61,111 nt of DNA from Brevundimonas diminuta 470-4 (GTDB lineage Bacteria > Pseudomonadota > Alphaproteobacteria > Caulobacterales > Caulobacteraceae): the NCBI GenBank assembly GCA_000318405.1, contig KB291730.1, positions 1-61,111 of the forward strand, given 5' to 3'. Positions 39,694-48,356 of the stretch are shown here, piece after piece. Within the stretch, counting starts at the first letter, position 1; each line of letters begins with the position of its first letter. The position numbers were made by a program, and so were the translations under genes. The notes below the pieces were generated by a model. The model was not told where the DNA came from and ran no database searches. It saw only the letters and a list, made by a program, of their open reading frames with translations.

Positions 39694-39984
39694 ATGACCA
39701 CCGCAATCGTTCCGCATAAGCGTATGACCCGCACCCGCCTGATCGGCTTCATCGCGATGGGCTTCTGCGCCGTCGGCTATGCGGGGTTCGCCCTGGCCCT
39801 GCTGGCGGGCAAGCTGGACTATCTGCCGATGACGCAGGCGGCGATCATCGCCGCCGTGGCCGCTGTCATCGGCGAGATCGGCCTATGGGTCGGCGCGGGC
39901 TGCCTGGGCCTGACCCTGTTCAAGAAGCGCAAGGCGCTGTTCGACAAGGTGATGGGCCGCAAGCCCGCCGCGTCGGACGTTTGA
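39694..39984 (+). CDS. Small two-helix membrane protein (transporter suffix domain type)
   Basis: The 96-residue protein has two membrane helices (about residues 16-38 and 49-72), a basic N-terminus and the basic end FKKRKALFDKVMGRKP. The pattern GFCAVGYAGFALALLAGKL and GEIGLWVGAGCLGL fits proteins annotated as transporter suffix domain-containing. Function unknown. A promoter and operator-like repeat precede it. Confidence 0.7.
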   Translation: MTTAIVPHKRMTRTRLIGFIAMGFCAVGYAGFALALLAGKLDYLPMTQAAIIAAVAAVIGEIGLWVGAGCLGLTLFKKRKALFDKVMGRKPAASDV

Positions 39985-40041
39985 CCTGACGGTCCGGTCC
40001 GCCTAGGAACGGCGCAAAGCCTTTCCAGACCGGACCGGATC

Positions 40042-40281
40042 ATGCCTCCCCGCCATCTCGAAGCCGTCATTCCTCCCCCCGAAGAGATCGTGGTCTCGAC
40101 CAAGCGCGTCGCCTGCGACGGCGGCGGCGGGGCCCTGGGCCACCCGCTCGTCTACATGGACATGGGCGAGGATAACTCGATCGAGTGCGGCTACTGCGAC
40201 CGTCGCTTTGTGCTGTCGGACCATCCGCACCCCGAGAGCGAGTACCTGGACCCGGCGGCCCGTCCGCCCGAGGCGCACTGA
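40042..40281 (+). CDS. Zinc-finger (CHCC) domain protein
   Basis: The 79-residue protein has the zf-CHCC pattern C25, H34, C49, C52 (VACDGGGGALGHPLVYMDM and ECGYCDRRFVL), the module found in the mitochondrial complex I subunit NDUFS6 and in short alphaproteobacterial proteins. A link with complex I assembly is plausible by homology but not shown here. It is 13 bp before the VOC gene. Confidence 0.88.
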   Translation: MPPRHLEAVIPPPEEIVVSTKRVACDGGGGALGHPLVYMDMGEDNSIECGYCDRRFVLSDHPHPESEYLDPAARPPEAH

Positions 40282-40294
40282 GGCCGATCGCGCC

Positions 40295-40735
40295 ATGCGT
40301 TATCTGCACACGATGGTCCGGGTGAAGGATCTGGACGCCTCGATGCGTTTCTACCGCGACCTGCTGGGTCTGGAAGAGACGCGCCGCGCCGACTATGAGG
40401 CCGGGCGCTTCACCCTGGTCTATCTGGCCGCGCCGGCCGACAAGGCCCGCGCCGAGGCCGAGAAGTCGCCCGAGGTCGAACTGACCTACAACTGGGACGA
40501 TCAGGATTACGACGGCGGCCGGAACTTCGGCCACCTGGCCTTTCAGGTCGATGACATCTACGCCGCCTGCCAGCGGCTGATGGATGGCGGCGTCGTCATC
40601 AACCGCCCGCCGCGCGACGGGCATATGGCCTTCGTCCGTTCGCCGGACGGCATTTCGATCGAACTGCTGCAGGCGGGCGAGCGTCTGGCTCCGGCCGAGC
40701 CGTGGGCCTCCATGCCGAACGTGGGCGCCTGGTGA
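40295..40735 (+). CDS. gloA: VOC family protein, lactoylglutathione lyase-like
   Basis: The 146-residue protein has a glyoxalase fold with HTMVRVKDLDASMRFYRDLLGL, NFGHLAFQVDDIYAAC, PPRDGHMAFVRSPDGISIELLQ. Metal-ligand residues are in place: H5, a Glu in the EVELTYNW strand, His in FGHLAF and Glu in SIELLQ. Glyoxalase I detoxifies methylglyoxal as its glutathione adduct. Start ATG 40295. It overlaps the following lipoprotein gene by four bases. Confidence 0.85.
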   Translation: MRYLHTMVRVKDLDASMRFYRDLLGLEETRRADYEAGRFTLVYLAAPADKARAEAEKSPEVELTYNWDDQDYDGGRNFGHLAFQVDDIYAACQRLMDGGVVINRPPRDGHMAFVRSPDGISIELLQAGERLAPAEPWASMPNVGAW

Positions 40736-41349
40736 GCGTTTCGGCGCGGCTGATCCTCGGGCTGGCGGTCTTGAGTCTAGGCGCGTGCGCCATGGTGACC
40801 GAGACCAATCCGGCGCGGACGGCCACCGACATGCTGCTGGTCAACCGGGCGGCCGACCGTGCGGTCGAGGGGTTGACCCTGCCGATCCCGCAGGGCGCGC
40901 GCGTCTTCGTCGACGAGACCTATTTCCAGGCTGAAAACGCCCGCTACGCGCTCAGCGCCATCCGCGCCGCCCTGTCGGAAGCGGGTTACGCCATCGTGCG
41001 CGAGCGCGGCGAGGCCGACGCCATCTTCGAGGTGCGCGCCGGGGCCCTGTCGCTGGACCAACTGCGCCGCGTGGTCGGGATTCCCGACATGCGGGTGCCG
41101 ATCAATGAGAGCCTGAACGTCGTCTCCCTGCCGGAGCTGTCGGTCTATTCCAACCGCGACCGCATGGGCGTGGCCGAGTTTTCCGGCTTCCTCTACGACG
41201 CCCGCACCGGCATGCCGCTGGGCGCCGTCACCCCGATGATCGGCCAGTACAAGATCCGCAGCCACAAGGCCTTCATGATGCTGACCTGGGGCCAGCAGCT
41301 GGCCCAGCCGGGCGAGCGCGATCCGGGATCGAGCTGGAAGGAATTCTAG
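40732..41349 (+). CDS. Putative lipoprotein (DUF6655-like)
   Basis: The 205-residue protein starts at GTG 40732, which overlaps the previous stop as GTGA, so translation is coupled. It has a signal sequence with lipobox (LAVLSLGACAM) and a mature part with ETNPARTATDMLLVNRAADRAV, ARVFVDETYFQ and a beta-rich end. The segment around TATDMLLVNRAADRAV recalls DUF6655 proteins, but I am not sure of that. Function unknown; probably anchored in the outer membrane. Confidence 0.72.
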   Translation: MSVSARLILGLAVLSLGACAMVTETNPARTATDMLLVNRAADRAVEGLTLPIPQGARVFVDETYFQAENARYALSAIRAALSEAGYAIVRERGEADAIFEVRAGALSLDQLRRVVGIPDMRVPINESLNVVSLPELSVYSNRDRMGVAEFSGFLYDARTGMPLGAVTPMIGQYKIRSHKAFMMLTWGQQLAQPGERDPGSSWKEF

Positions 41350-41488
41350 GGCGAGGCCAAATCGCCCTTGCGTCGCTCAGTCCGTTCGCGGAGCGAGACA
41401 GGCGCGTTCGACCGTGTTAGGGCGCAAGTGAGCATAAGGCGTCCCGGCCGCGCTCATCTGTTCGCCGCCGCCGCAAGAGACGACGCCC

Positions 41489-42175
41489 TTGTCCTTCTTC
41501 CACGCCGGTCCTGCGCCGAAAGGCTCCGGTCTTCGCCGAGGCGCCCTGCGCGACGGGCTGGACCTGGCGCCGGGGATGAAGGTCGGCCTGTTCGGCGGCT
41601 CGTTCAATCCGGCCCACGACGGCCACGCCCATGTGGCGGCCACCGCCATGCAGAGACTGGGTCTGGACCGGGTGGTCTGGCTGGTCTCGCCCCAGAACCC
41701 GCTGAAATCCGCCCATGAGACCGCTCCCCTGGCCGAGCGGATGGCCTCGGCGCGGGCGGCGGCCGCGACGGTCGGCCCGGCGATGATCGTATCGGATTTC
41801 GAGACGCGGGCGGGCACGCGCTGGACCGTCGACACCCTGCGCGCCATCGTCGCGCGCCATCCGGGGGTGCAGTTCGTCTGGCTGATGGGCTCTGACAATC
41901 TGGCGGACTTCCATCGCTGGCGCGGTTGGACCGACATCATGCGCCTGATGCCCGTGGCGGTGATCGCCCGGCCCGGCAGCCTGCTGGACAGCCGCACGGC
42001 GCCCGCCGCCGCGCGTTTCGCCCGCTATCGCGTGCCGATGGCCCAGGCCGAGCTGCTGCCCAGTCTTGAGGCGCCCGCCTGGACCTATCTGTCGGCCCCG
42101 CTGAATCATCGCTCCTCGACCGCGATCCGGGCTGCGCGAACCGCGCGGGGCGAAGAGTCGCCGCCAGCCGGGTGA
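41489..42175 (+). CDS. nadD: Nicotinate-nucleotide adenylyltransferase
   Basis: NadD makes deamido-NAD from nicotinate mononucleotide and ATP. The protein has the nucleotidyltransferase HxGH-type motif (GLFGGSFNPAHDGHAHVA), WLVSPQNPLK, VWLMGSDNLADFHRW and the C-terminal SSTAIRAA (ISSTxIR motif). The start is unclear. TTG 41489 gives 228 residues with an N-terminal extension as seen in alphaproteobacterial homologues. ATG 41576 (MKVGLFGG) gives a minimal form. First gene of a run nadD-rsfS-rlmH. Confidence 0.93.
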   Translation: MSFFHAGPAPKGSGLRRGALRDGLDLAPGMKVGLFGGSFNPAHDGHAHVAATAMQRLGLDRVVWLVSPQNPLKSAHETAPLAERMASARAAAATVGPAMIVSDFETRAGTRWTVDTLRAIVARHPGVQFVWLMGSDNLADFHRWRGWTDIMRLMPVAVIARPGSLLDSRTAPAAARFARYRVPMAQAELLPSLEAPAWTYLSAPLNHRSSTAIRAARTARGEESPPAG

Positions 42176-42200
42176 CCTTTCGCGCCGGGCGTGCTATACT
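42172..42200 (+). promoter_or_regulatory. Candidate promoter of rsfS
   Basis: GTGACCT (42172-42178) is followed after 14 bp by GCTATACT (42193-42200), close to TTGACGS-N10-14-GCTANAWC. It overlaps the nadD stop codon, and makes any rsfS start before about 42207 unlikely. Confidence 0.5.
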
Positions 42201-42289
42201 GGGCTTTTAGTAAATCGCCTTGGAGCCCTCCGCTGACCCCCTCGACCGCGCACGATGCGCAAGACGCCGTTTCGAATTCGGCGCACGAA

Positions 42290-42739
42290 ATGGACCTGAT
42301 GGATTCCGTCCATTCCGAAGACGGTCAGGCCGAGGACGGCCCCAGTAGCGACGAGTCCGGCAGCGATGGGCGCCAGCCTCTGCCGGTCGGCGCGACCGAG
42401 CTGGAACAGGCCATTCTCGCCAAACTCGACGACGACAAGGCTCAGGACATCGTCCTGATCGACCTGCGCGGCAAGAGCCCCATGACCGACGCCATGATCG
42501 TCGCGTCGGGCCGTTCGCATCGCCACGTCGGCGCCGTCGCCGACCACCTGCTGCGCCTGTTCAAGGAGCAAGGGCTGGGCAAGATCAAGGTCGAGGGCCT
42601 GCCGCACTGCGACTGGGTGCTGTTGGATGCAGGCGACGTCATCGTCCACCTGTTCCGCCCGGAAGTGCGCACCTTCTACAACATCGAGAAGATCTGGGCG
42701 GTCGATAGCGCCCACCGCGGCGGCCCCGTCCGCGGCTGA
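42290..42739 (+). CDS. rsfS: Ribosome silencing factor RsfS
   Basis: RsfS binds L14 and blocks 30S joining when nutrients are scarce. The conserved part (about 105 residues) starts at ELEQAILAKLDDDKAQDIVLIDL and includes MIVASGRSHRHVGAVADHLL, KVEGLPHCDWVLLDAGDVIVHLF and RPEVRTFYNIEKIW. In front is an acidic, Ser/Asp-rich tail. The frame is open to GTG 42191, but a promoter lies there. ATG 42290 (149 residues) is used; a CTG at 42233 behind ggag is another candidate. Confidence 0.9.
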   Translation: MDLMDSVHSEDGQAEDGPSSDESGSDGRQPLPVGATELEQAILAKLDDDKAQDIVLIDLRGKSPMTDAMIVASGRSHRHVGAVADHLLRLFKEQGLGKIKVEGLPHCDWVLLDAGDVIVHLFRPEVRTFYNIEKIWAVDSAHRGGPVRG

Positions 42740-42765
42740 TCTTTTTCTGAAGACGGGCTGACCTC

Positions 42766-43230
42766 ATGAAGCTGGCGATCGCGGCCATCGGCAAGCCGGG
42801 CCGCGGTCCCGAGGCGGCTCTGGCCGACGACTACGCCCGGCGCGCCACCCTGTCAGGACGGGCGCTGGGTCTGGGCCCCCTCGAACTTATCGACCTTGAG
42901 CCGAAGAAGCCCGGCAAGGCGCCGGAGGCTGAACTGCTGCTCGCCGCCGCCGAGGGCGCGCATCTGATCGCCTGCGACGAACGGGGGCGGACCTATTCCT
43001 CGCGCGCCTTCGCCGACCATGTGGCCGCCCTGCGCGATCAGGGCGAGCGGCGTCTGGTCTTCGTCATCGGCGGGGCAGACGGACTGGATGAAAGCGTGCG
43101 CCGCGCCGCCCGCTCGACCCTGGCCTTCGGGCCGCAGACCTGGCCTCACGCCCTGGCCCGCGCCATGCTGGCCGAGCAGATCTATCGGGCCGTGACCATC
43201 CTGGCCGGTTCGCCCTATCATCGCGACTGA
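42766..43230 (+). CDS. rlmH: 23S rRNA (pseudouridine1915-N3)-methyltransferase
   Basis: RlmH is a SPOUT methyltransferase that acts on helix 69 of 70S ribosomes. The 154-residue protein has the knot motifs FVIGGADGLDESVRRAA and PHALARAMLAEQIYRAVTILAGSPYHRD, which is the invariant C-terminus. It follows rsfS by 26 bp and overlaps the next start by one base (TGATG), so the run is an operon. Confidence 0.95.
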   Translation: MKLAIAAIGKPGRGPEAALADDYARRATLSGRALGLGPLELIDLEPKKPGKAPEAELLLAAAEGAHLIACDERGRTYSSRAFADHVAALRDQGERRLVFVIGGADGLDESVRRAARSTLAFGPQTWPHALARAMLAEQIYRAVTILAGSPYHRD

Positions 43231-44324
43231 TGCGACGCGGGGCCGTTCTTCTTCTGACCTCTTCCAGCCTGCTGCTGGCCCTGGCCGGGCCGGCGGCCAG
43301 CCAGCGCGCGGCCCAGCCGACCGCCGAACTGACCCGGCTTCAGGCCGAGTATCGCGACGAGACCGCCCGCGCCCGCCGTCTGCGCGCCGAGGCCGCCGCC
43401 GCCGCCGAGGAGATCGTCGACCTGGACCGCCAGCTGCGCGAGCTGCGCCGCGCCGAGGCCGAGGACGACGTGCAGTTGGAGGCCCAGCGCGCCCGGCTGA
43501 AGGAACTGGCCGAGCGCGAGGCCGCTTTGGTCGCCGCCCTGTCGCGCGAACGTGCGGCTCAGGGTCGGCTGCTGTCCGCCCTGCAGATGATGAGCCGCAA
43601 GCCGCCCCCGCCCCTGCTGATCCCGGCCAATCAGGCGGTGGACACGGTGCGCGCCTCCATCCTGATTCGCGCCATCACGCCCGACCTGCAGAAACGCGCC
43701 GAGACCCTGGTCGAGCGGCAGGCCGAGATCGGCCGCATCCGCCGTCTCGCCGCCCTGTCCAGCGAGCGCCTGTTCACCGTCGAGAGCGCCCAGAACGACC
43801 GGCGCGCCGAAATCGAGGGTCTGACGGCGCGCAAGACCGCCCTGCGCTCCGTCCTGAGGGCCGAGGCCGCGCGGGCCGAGCGCGCGACCAAGGCGCTGGA
43901 AGCCCGCATCCGCGAACTGGGCGGGCAGACGCCGCAGGTTGCTGAAGCGCCCGCAGAGGCGCCCGCCGCCCGCCTGCCAGCAGGCCGCAGCCGCCTGACG
44001 CCCCCTATCGCGGGGACGCCGTCGCAACGCTTCGGCGGGCGCTCGGCCGGTTGGAGCTGGCGCTCCAGCCATGAAGCGGTCGGCGCCCCTGCGGCGGGCC
44101 GTGTCGCCTATGCCGGGCCGCTCAAGGAGTGGGGCGAGGTGGTGATCCTGGACCTGGGCCCCGGCTGGCGCGCCGTGATCGCGGGGCTTGACCGTCTGGA
44201 AGTCGAGACCGGCCAGCGCGTGGCCGACGGCCAGACCCTGGGCCGCACCGGCGAGGACGGCGAAGCCTATTTCGAACTGCGCCGTCAGGAACGGCCCATC
44301 GATCCGGCGCCGTGGCTGCAGTAG
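43230..44324 (+). CDS. EnvC-like murein hydrolase activator (degenerate M23/LytM)
   Basis: The 364-residue exported protein has a signal peptide (LLLTSSSLLLALAGPAAS), a long coiled coil (about residues 35-130 and 150-235) and a C-terminal LytM domain (about 255-364). The zinc ligands of active M23 enzymes are missing. There is no H-x(3)-D pair, and the HxH position reads EAYFELRRQ. It therefore resembles EnvC/NlpD-type activators, which switch on amidases such as AmiC at division. The Caulobacter EnvC-like LytM protein LdpF is the nearest concept. It overlaps rlmH by one base and is followed by ctpA. Confidence 0.9.
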   Translation: MRRGAVLLLTSSSLLLALAGPAASQRAAQPTAELTRLQAEYRDETARARRLRAEAAAAAEEIVDLDRQLRELRRAEAEDDVQLEAQRARLKELAEREAALVAALSRERAAQGRLLSALQMMSRKPPPPLLIPANQAVDTVRASILIRAITPDLQKRAETLVERQAEIGRIRRLAALSSERLFTVESAQNDRRAEIEGLTARKTALRSVLRAEAARAERATKALEARIRELGGQTPQVAEAPAEAPAARLPAGRSRLTPPIAGTPSQRFGGRSAGWSWRSSHEAVGAPAAGRVAYAGPLKEWGEVVILDLGPGWRAVIAGLDRLEVETGQRVADGQTLGRTGEDGEAYFELRRQERPIDPAPWLQ

Positions 44325-44460
44325 GGATCAACCGCGCGAAATCCCTTTCAAATCGGCGCGGACGCTGATTGTATCGACGTAACTGTCGCGCGCGCCCTTG
44401 CGGCGCTCGCGCCGCCCTGGACGACCGGAGCCGAAAGCGGATCCGATGGAAAGAGACCGA

Positions 44461-45903
44461 ATGCGTAAACTGCTTCTCGTGGGCGCCGCCGCCCTGGCGC
44501 TGGGCGGATCGGCGGCGGCCGTCGCCAGCCAGACTCCGCGCAACGAGACCTTCCGGATGCTGGAGCTGTTCGGCGACGTACTGGGCATCGTCGAGCAGGC
44601 CTATGTCGTCCCTGTCGACAATAAGAAGCTGATCGAGGCCGCGCTTCAGGGGATGATGACGGCGCTGGACCCGCACTCCAACTACATGCCCGCCAAGGCG
44701 TTCGGCGATCTGCGCGAACGGACCTCGGGCGAGTATTCCGGCGTCGGCCTGACGATCACCTCCGAAGGCGGGCTGGTGAAGGTCATCTCGCCGATGGACG
44801 ACAGCCCGGCGGGCCGTGCGGGGGTTCAGGCGGGCGACGTCATCAGCGCCGTCAACGGCCAGAACGCGGCGGGGCTCAGCGTCTCCGAGGTCTCGGACAA
44901 GCTGCGCGGCGCCACCGGCACCAGCGTCACCATCACCTTCCTGCGCGATGGCGAGGAGCCGCGCGAGGTCGTGCTGACGCGTGAAGTGATCAAGGTCGAA
45001 TCCGTCACCGGCCGTCTGGAAGGCGACTTCGGCTATCTGCGCATCTCGACCTTTAACGAGAACACCGGCCGCGAACTGACCGAGACCATCGAGCGGCTGA
45101 AGCGCGAGAAGCCGGGCCTGAAGGGTTATGTGCTGGACCTGCGCAACAACGGCGGCGGCCTGCTGACGGCGGCCATCGACGTGTCGGACGCCTTCCTGGA
45201 GCGCGGCGAGATCGTCAGCCAGCGCGGCCGCAAGCCCGAGGACATCGAACGCTACGCCGCCAAGCCGGGCGACCTGACCGGCGGTCTGCCTGTCGTGGTG
45301 CTGATCAACTACGGCTCGGCCTCGGCGTCGGAAATCGTGGCGGGCGCCCTGAAGGATCAGGAGCGGGCGACGGTCGTCGGCCTGACCAGCTTCGGCAAGG
45401 GGTCGGTGCAGACGGTGATCCCGCTGCGCGGCGGGCGCGACGGCGCCCTGTCGATCACCACGGCGCGCTACTACACGCCGTCGGGCCGCTCGATCCAGAA
45501 GATCGGCATCGAGCCCGACCTGGAAGTCGCCCGCTCCGAGGCCGAGGCGCGCATCGTTTCGCGCTCCAGCTTCATCTATTCCGAGGCGGCCTATTCGACG
45601 GCGCTGGATTCCTCCATCGGGGCCGAACGCAAGGGGCCGCATACCCCGCGCGAGGCGCCGGGCGCCGACTACGCCAAGGACAAGGACTATCAGCTGGAGC
45701 GGGCGCTGGACGTGCTGCGCGCCGGCGGCGACCTGAGCAAGCTGGCCGCCGCGCCGCAGGGCATTGTCATCACCGAGCCGGGGCAGGACAAGGTGGAGAC
45801 GGCCGAGGCCGACACGCCCAAGGTCACGGTTACGCCCACGGAACCGGCCGCGCCGCAACGCGCGCCGGACATCACGCCGGGCAATGAACCCAAGAAGGAC
45901 TGA
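44461..45903 (+). CDS. ctpA: Carboxyl-terminal processing peptidase, S41 family
   Basis: The 480-residue periplasmic protease has a signal peptide (MRKLLLVGAAALALGG), an N-terminal helical part, a PDZ domain (about 90-175: SGVGLTITSEGGLVKVISPMD) and the catalytic fold. The Ser288/Lys313 dyad is visible in NYGSASASEIVAGALKD and GLTSFGKGSVQ. The end is Pro/Thr/Lys-rich. CtpA proteins trim exported proteins or cell-wall hydrolases. Start ATG 44461; the frame is open to 44398. It is 136 bp after the EnvC-like gene. Confidence 0.95.
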   Translation: MRKLLLVGAAALALGGSAAAVASQTPRNETFRMLELFGDVLGIVEQAYVVPVDNKKLIEAALQGMMTALDPHSNYMPAKAFGDLRERTSGEYSGVGLTITSEGGLVKVISPMDDSPAGRAGVQAGDVISAVNGQNAAGLSVSEVSDKLRGATGTSVTITFLRDGEEPREVVLTREVIKVESVTGRLEGDFGYLRISTFNENTGRELTETIERLKREKPGLKGYVLDLRNNGGGLLTAAIDVSDAFLERGEIVSQRGRKPEDIERYAAKPGDLTGGLPVVVLINYGSASASEIVAGALKDQERATVVGLTSFGKGSVQTVIPLRGGRDGALSITTARYYTPSGRSIQKIGIEPDLEVARSEAEARIVSRSSFIYSEAAYSTALDSSIGAERKGPHTPREAPGADYAKDKDYQLERALDVLRAGGDLSKLAAAPQGIVITEPGQDKVETAEADTPKVTVTPTEPAAPQRAPDITPGNEPKKD

Positions 45904-46035
45904 TCGCCGCATCCGGCGCGGCGCTCGAACGTGGTGAATGCGCCGTTAGGCTTTCTTAACCGGCGCAGGGGTTAACTGAGGCTGAGGGGCGCCGCGCGTG
46001 TGCGGCGCCTGTAAGCCCGAGCCGTCGCCCTGACC

Positions 46036-47241
46036 ATGTTCGCCAAGCGCCAGTCCGCCCTCGCCGCCGCCGCAGGCTCGCCGCCGGAGCCCCGGTCGCG
46101 CGTCGCCATGGACCCGGTCCTGAACGCTCTGAAGAAGCCGCCCGTCGCGGCGGGCGCGGCCGGCGCCTTCGTCATCGGCGCGGCCGCCCTGTTCGTCGCC
46201 GTCCTGGGCGACCCTCGCGCAGGCGCGCCGACGGCCAGCGCCGTGCTGGAACGCCCCAGCGCCGCCGACGTCGCGCCGACCGGCGCCGAGGCCTTCGGCT
46301 TCAGCGGTCTGGACATCTATCAGGACCTCGGCCCCATCGATCCCGCCCTGATGGGCGAGGAAGGCGCGGGAATGATGGGCGAGGCTCTCATCACCCTGCC
46401 GGACGGCGCCAGCGTGGCCTCGGGCCAGGGCTTCAGCGCCCCGGTGCGCGCGCCGTCCAACCCCCTGCCCAAGGCGCCGATCGCGGGCCTATTCCAGCCC
46501 GGCCCGAACGGCCCGTTGCCGCGCATCGCCGCCGACGGCCGCGTCCCGGCCCAGGCCTACGCTCGGCCCTTCCGCTCGAACGGCAAGCCGATGGTGGCCC
46601 TCGTCGTCGGCGGTCTCGGCCTGAACACCGCCACCACCCGCGCGGCGATCGAACGCCTGCCCGCCGAGGTCACCCTGTCCTTCGTGCCCTACGCCGAAGG
46701 TCTTCAGACCTGGATCGACCTGGCCCGCGCCCACGGCCATGAGGTGATGATCGAGCTGCCCATGGAGCCGACCGGCTATCCCGACAACGACCCCGGCCCC
46801 TATACGCTTCTGTCCAGCGGCGGCGCCGACGACGTGGCGGTCAAGCTGGACTGGCTGCTGGCGCGCGCCACCGGCTATTTCGGCGTGACCAACTATCTGG
46901 GCGACCGTTTCGCGACCTCTGACGAGGGCGTGAACGCCCTGATGACCCACCTGCGCCAGCGCGGCCTCGCCTTCCTCGACGACGGCTCGATGCGTCGTCG
47001 CCCGGGCGCCTTCGCCCGCGCCAGCGCCGACCGCGTCATCGACGAGGAACAGAGCCCCGCCGCCATACTGCGCCAGTTCACCGCCCTCGAGGCCGCCGCC
47101 AAGACCAACGGCGCAGCGCTGGGAACCGGCTTCTCCTACCCCGTCACCGTCGAAGCCGCCGCCCGCTGGACGGCTGGACTTGAGGCGCGTGGCCTGCAAC
47201 TGGCGCCCGCTTCGGCGATGACCCGGCGACCGGGGCGGTAG
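46036..47241 (+). CDS. Divergent polysaccharide deacetylase family protein (YibQ-like)
   Basis: The 401-residue protein has a membrane anchor (about residues 38-57), a Pro/Ala/Gly-rich linker to about 180 and a NodB-like fold. The fold starts MVALVVGGLGLNTATTRAAIERLP and contains VTLSFVPYAEGLQTWIDLARAHGHEVMIELPMEP and FLDDGSM. The first motif has Gly where active deacetylases have metal-binding Asp residues, as usual in this divergent family (DUF610). It commonly follows EnvC and CtpA genes; a joint role in peptidoglycan turnover is likely but unproven. Confidence 0.9.
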   Translation: MFAKRQSALAAAAGSPPEPRSRVAMDPVLNALKKPPVAAGAAGAFVIGAAALFVAVLGDPRAGAPTASAVLERPSAADVAPTGAEAFGFSGLDIYQDLGPIDPALMGEEGAGMMGEALITLPDGASVASGQGFSAPVRAPSNPLPKAPIAGLFQPGPNGPLPRIAADGRVPAQAYARPFRSNGKPMVALVVGGLGLNTATTRAAIERLPAEVTLSFVPYAEGLQTWIDLARAHGHEVMIELPMEPTGYPDNDPGPYTLLSSGGADDVAVKLDWLLARATGYFGVTNYLGDRFATSDEGVNALMTHLRQRGLAFLDDGSMRRRPGAFARASADRVIDEEQSPAAILRQFTALEAAAKTNGAALGTGFSYPVTVEAAARWTAGLEARGLQLAPASAMTRRPGR

Positions 47242-47270
47242 GGGGGCAGCAAGCATGGCTTTCTTTCTCT

Positions 47271-47307
47271 ACTCTAACGACGTGATTTCAATTAGAGTAT
47301 CGTCGTT
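47271..47307 (+). promoter_or_regulatory. AT-rich region with nested inverted repeats
   Basis: ACTCTAA (47271-47277) pairs with TTAGAGT (47292-47298) over 14 bases. A second pair AACGACG (47276-47282) and CGTCGTT (47301-47307) overlaps it. The region is much richer in A/T than its surroundings and lies just before the gene at 47331; an operator or promoter is likely. Confidence 0.4.
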
Positions 47308-47330
47308 CTTGTTGGCAGGAGGCCTTGGTC

Positions 47331-48305
47331 GTGCGCAAATTCTGTATGGGCGCCTTATGGGCCGTGCTGGCTTTGTCGGCACTGAGTTCGACCGCCGCCG
47401 CGCAGGTTCAGTCTGATGTCACGGTCCTGCCTGACGTCGCTGTGCAGGGCCGGGCGACGCCTGAGGCTGTGCGTGACTTCGTCGGTCGGGTGGCGGCGCC
47501 GTCTCCCGGACGCTCCCTAGCGCAATGGCGGAGCTCTATCTGTCCTGGCGTAGTCAACCTAGGGCGGGAGGCTGCCCAGGCGATCATCGATCGCGTCAGT
47601 CAAAATGCCGCTGAGCTAGGACTTCAAACTGGCGAGCCCGGCTGCGAGAGTAATCTCGTCGTGGTCTTCGCCGAAGACGGCCGGGCGACGGCGCAGGGCC
47701 TGAACCAGGCGAACCCCAAACTCTTCCGCCAGAATGTGACAGGCTGGGATGCGGGCCGTGCGGCGTTCCGCGCCTTCCTGTCGGACGACCGACCTGTGCG
47801 CTGGTGGTCATTGAGCGTTCCGACCGATCCGGACACGGGACAGCGCGCGGTCAGGGCGCCGGGTGATCAGGCGGGAGCGACGGTAGACCTAGCGTTAGCG
47901 CTTATGTTTGACTGCAATAGCACTGATTGCCCGCTTGGTGCGGCGCCGATAATTACACGGAGAGGTGGTGCTACCCGTTTGAACACGGCCGTGGTGGAGG
48001 CGCTGTTTAAAGTGATCGTGATCATTGATATGAACGAGATCGGTTCCGTTAATACCACCCAGCTTGCGGATTACGTCTCGATGGTCAGCTTGGCGCAGAT
48101 CGACGCCAGCGCCGACACGACAGGGTTTGATACGGTCCTGAACCTGTTCTCCGGGGGCTTTGCTGAGGGACTGACCGAATGGGACAGATCCTATCTTGCG
48201 GCGCTATATGCGCCTCGCGCGCAGAGGCGCTCGGTGTCGGCACAAGCTGAAGCGGTCGCCGAAGTGATGACGCGAGGCGAATTGACTGCGCGACGCCAGC
48301 CCTGA
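47331..48305 (+). CDS. Exported protein of unknown function, atypical composition
   Basis: The 324-residue protein has a signal peptide (FCMGALWAVLALSALSSTAAAQ) and no domain I recognise. The mature part has three Cys-containing segments (SSICPGVVNLG, GEPGCESNLVVVF, FDCNSTDCPLG) that could make disulfides. Its central LNQANPKLFRQNVTGWD is followed by a long hydrophobic helix-like stretch VVEALFKVIVIIDMNEIGSV. GTG 47331 is chosen because AGGAGG lies eight bases upstream; TTG 47325 is too close. Codon use is clearly less GC-rich than in the flanking genes, in the second half above all, suggesting transfer or relaxed constraint. Confidence 0.72.
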   Translation: MRKFCMGALWAVLALSALSSTAAAQVQSDVTVLPDVAVQGRATPEAVRDFVGRVAAPSPGRSLAQWRSSICPGVVNLGREAAQAIIDRVSQNAAELGLQTGEPGCESNLVVVFAEDGRATAQGLNQANPKLFRQNVTGWDAGRAAFRAFLSDDRPVRWWSLSVPTDPDTGQRAVRAPGDQAGATVDLALALMFDCNSTDCPLGAAPIITRRGGATRLNTAVVEALFKVIVIIDMNEIGSVNTTQLADYVSMVSLAQIDASADTTGFDTVLNLFSGGFAEGLTEWDRSYLAALYAPRAQRRSVSAQAEAVAEVMTRGELTARRQP

Positions 48306-48356
48306 AGAAGGCGCAAAATCTCGGCCATGAACGCGCTGCCGTGCTACAGGTCGGGC

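Noticed and set aside
45946..45976. CtrA box (TTAA-N7-TTAAC) upstream of the YibQ-like gene
   Set aside because: The half sites TTAAC and GTTA/GGTTAA are present, but the spacing (12 bases, or mismatches at 7) does not meet the consensus.
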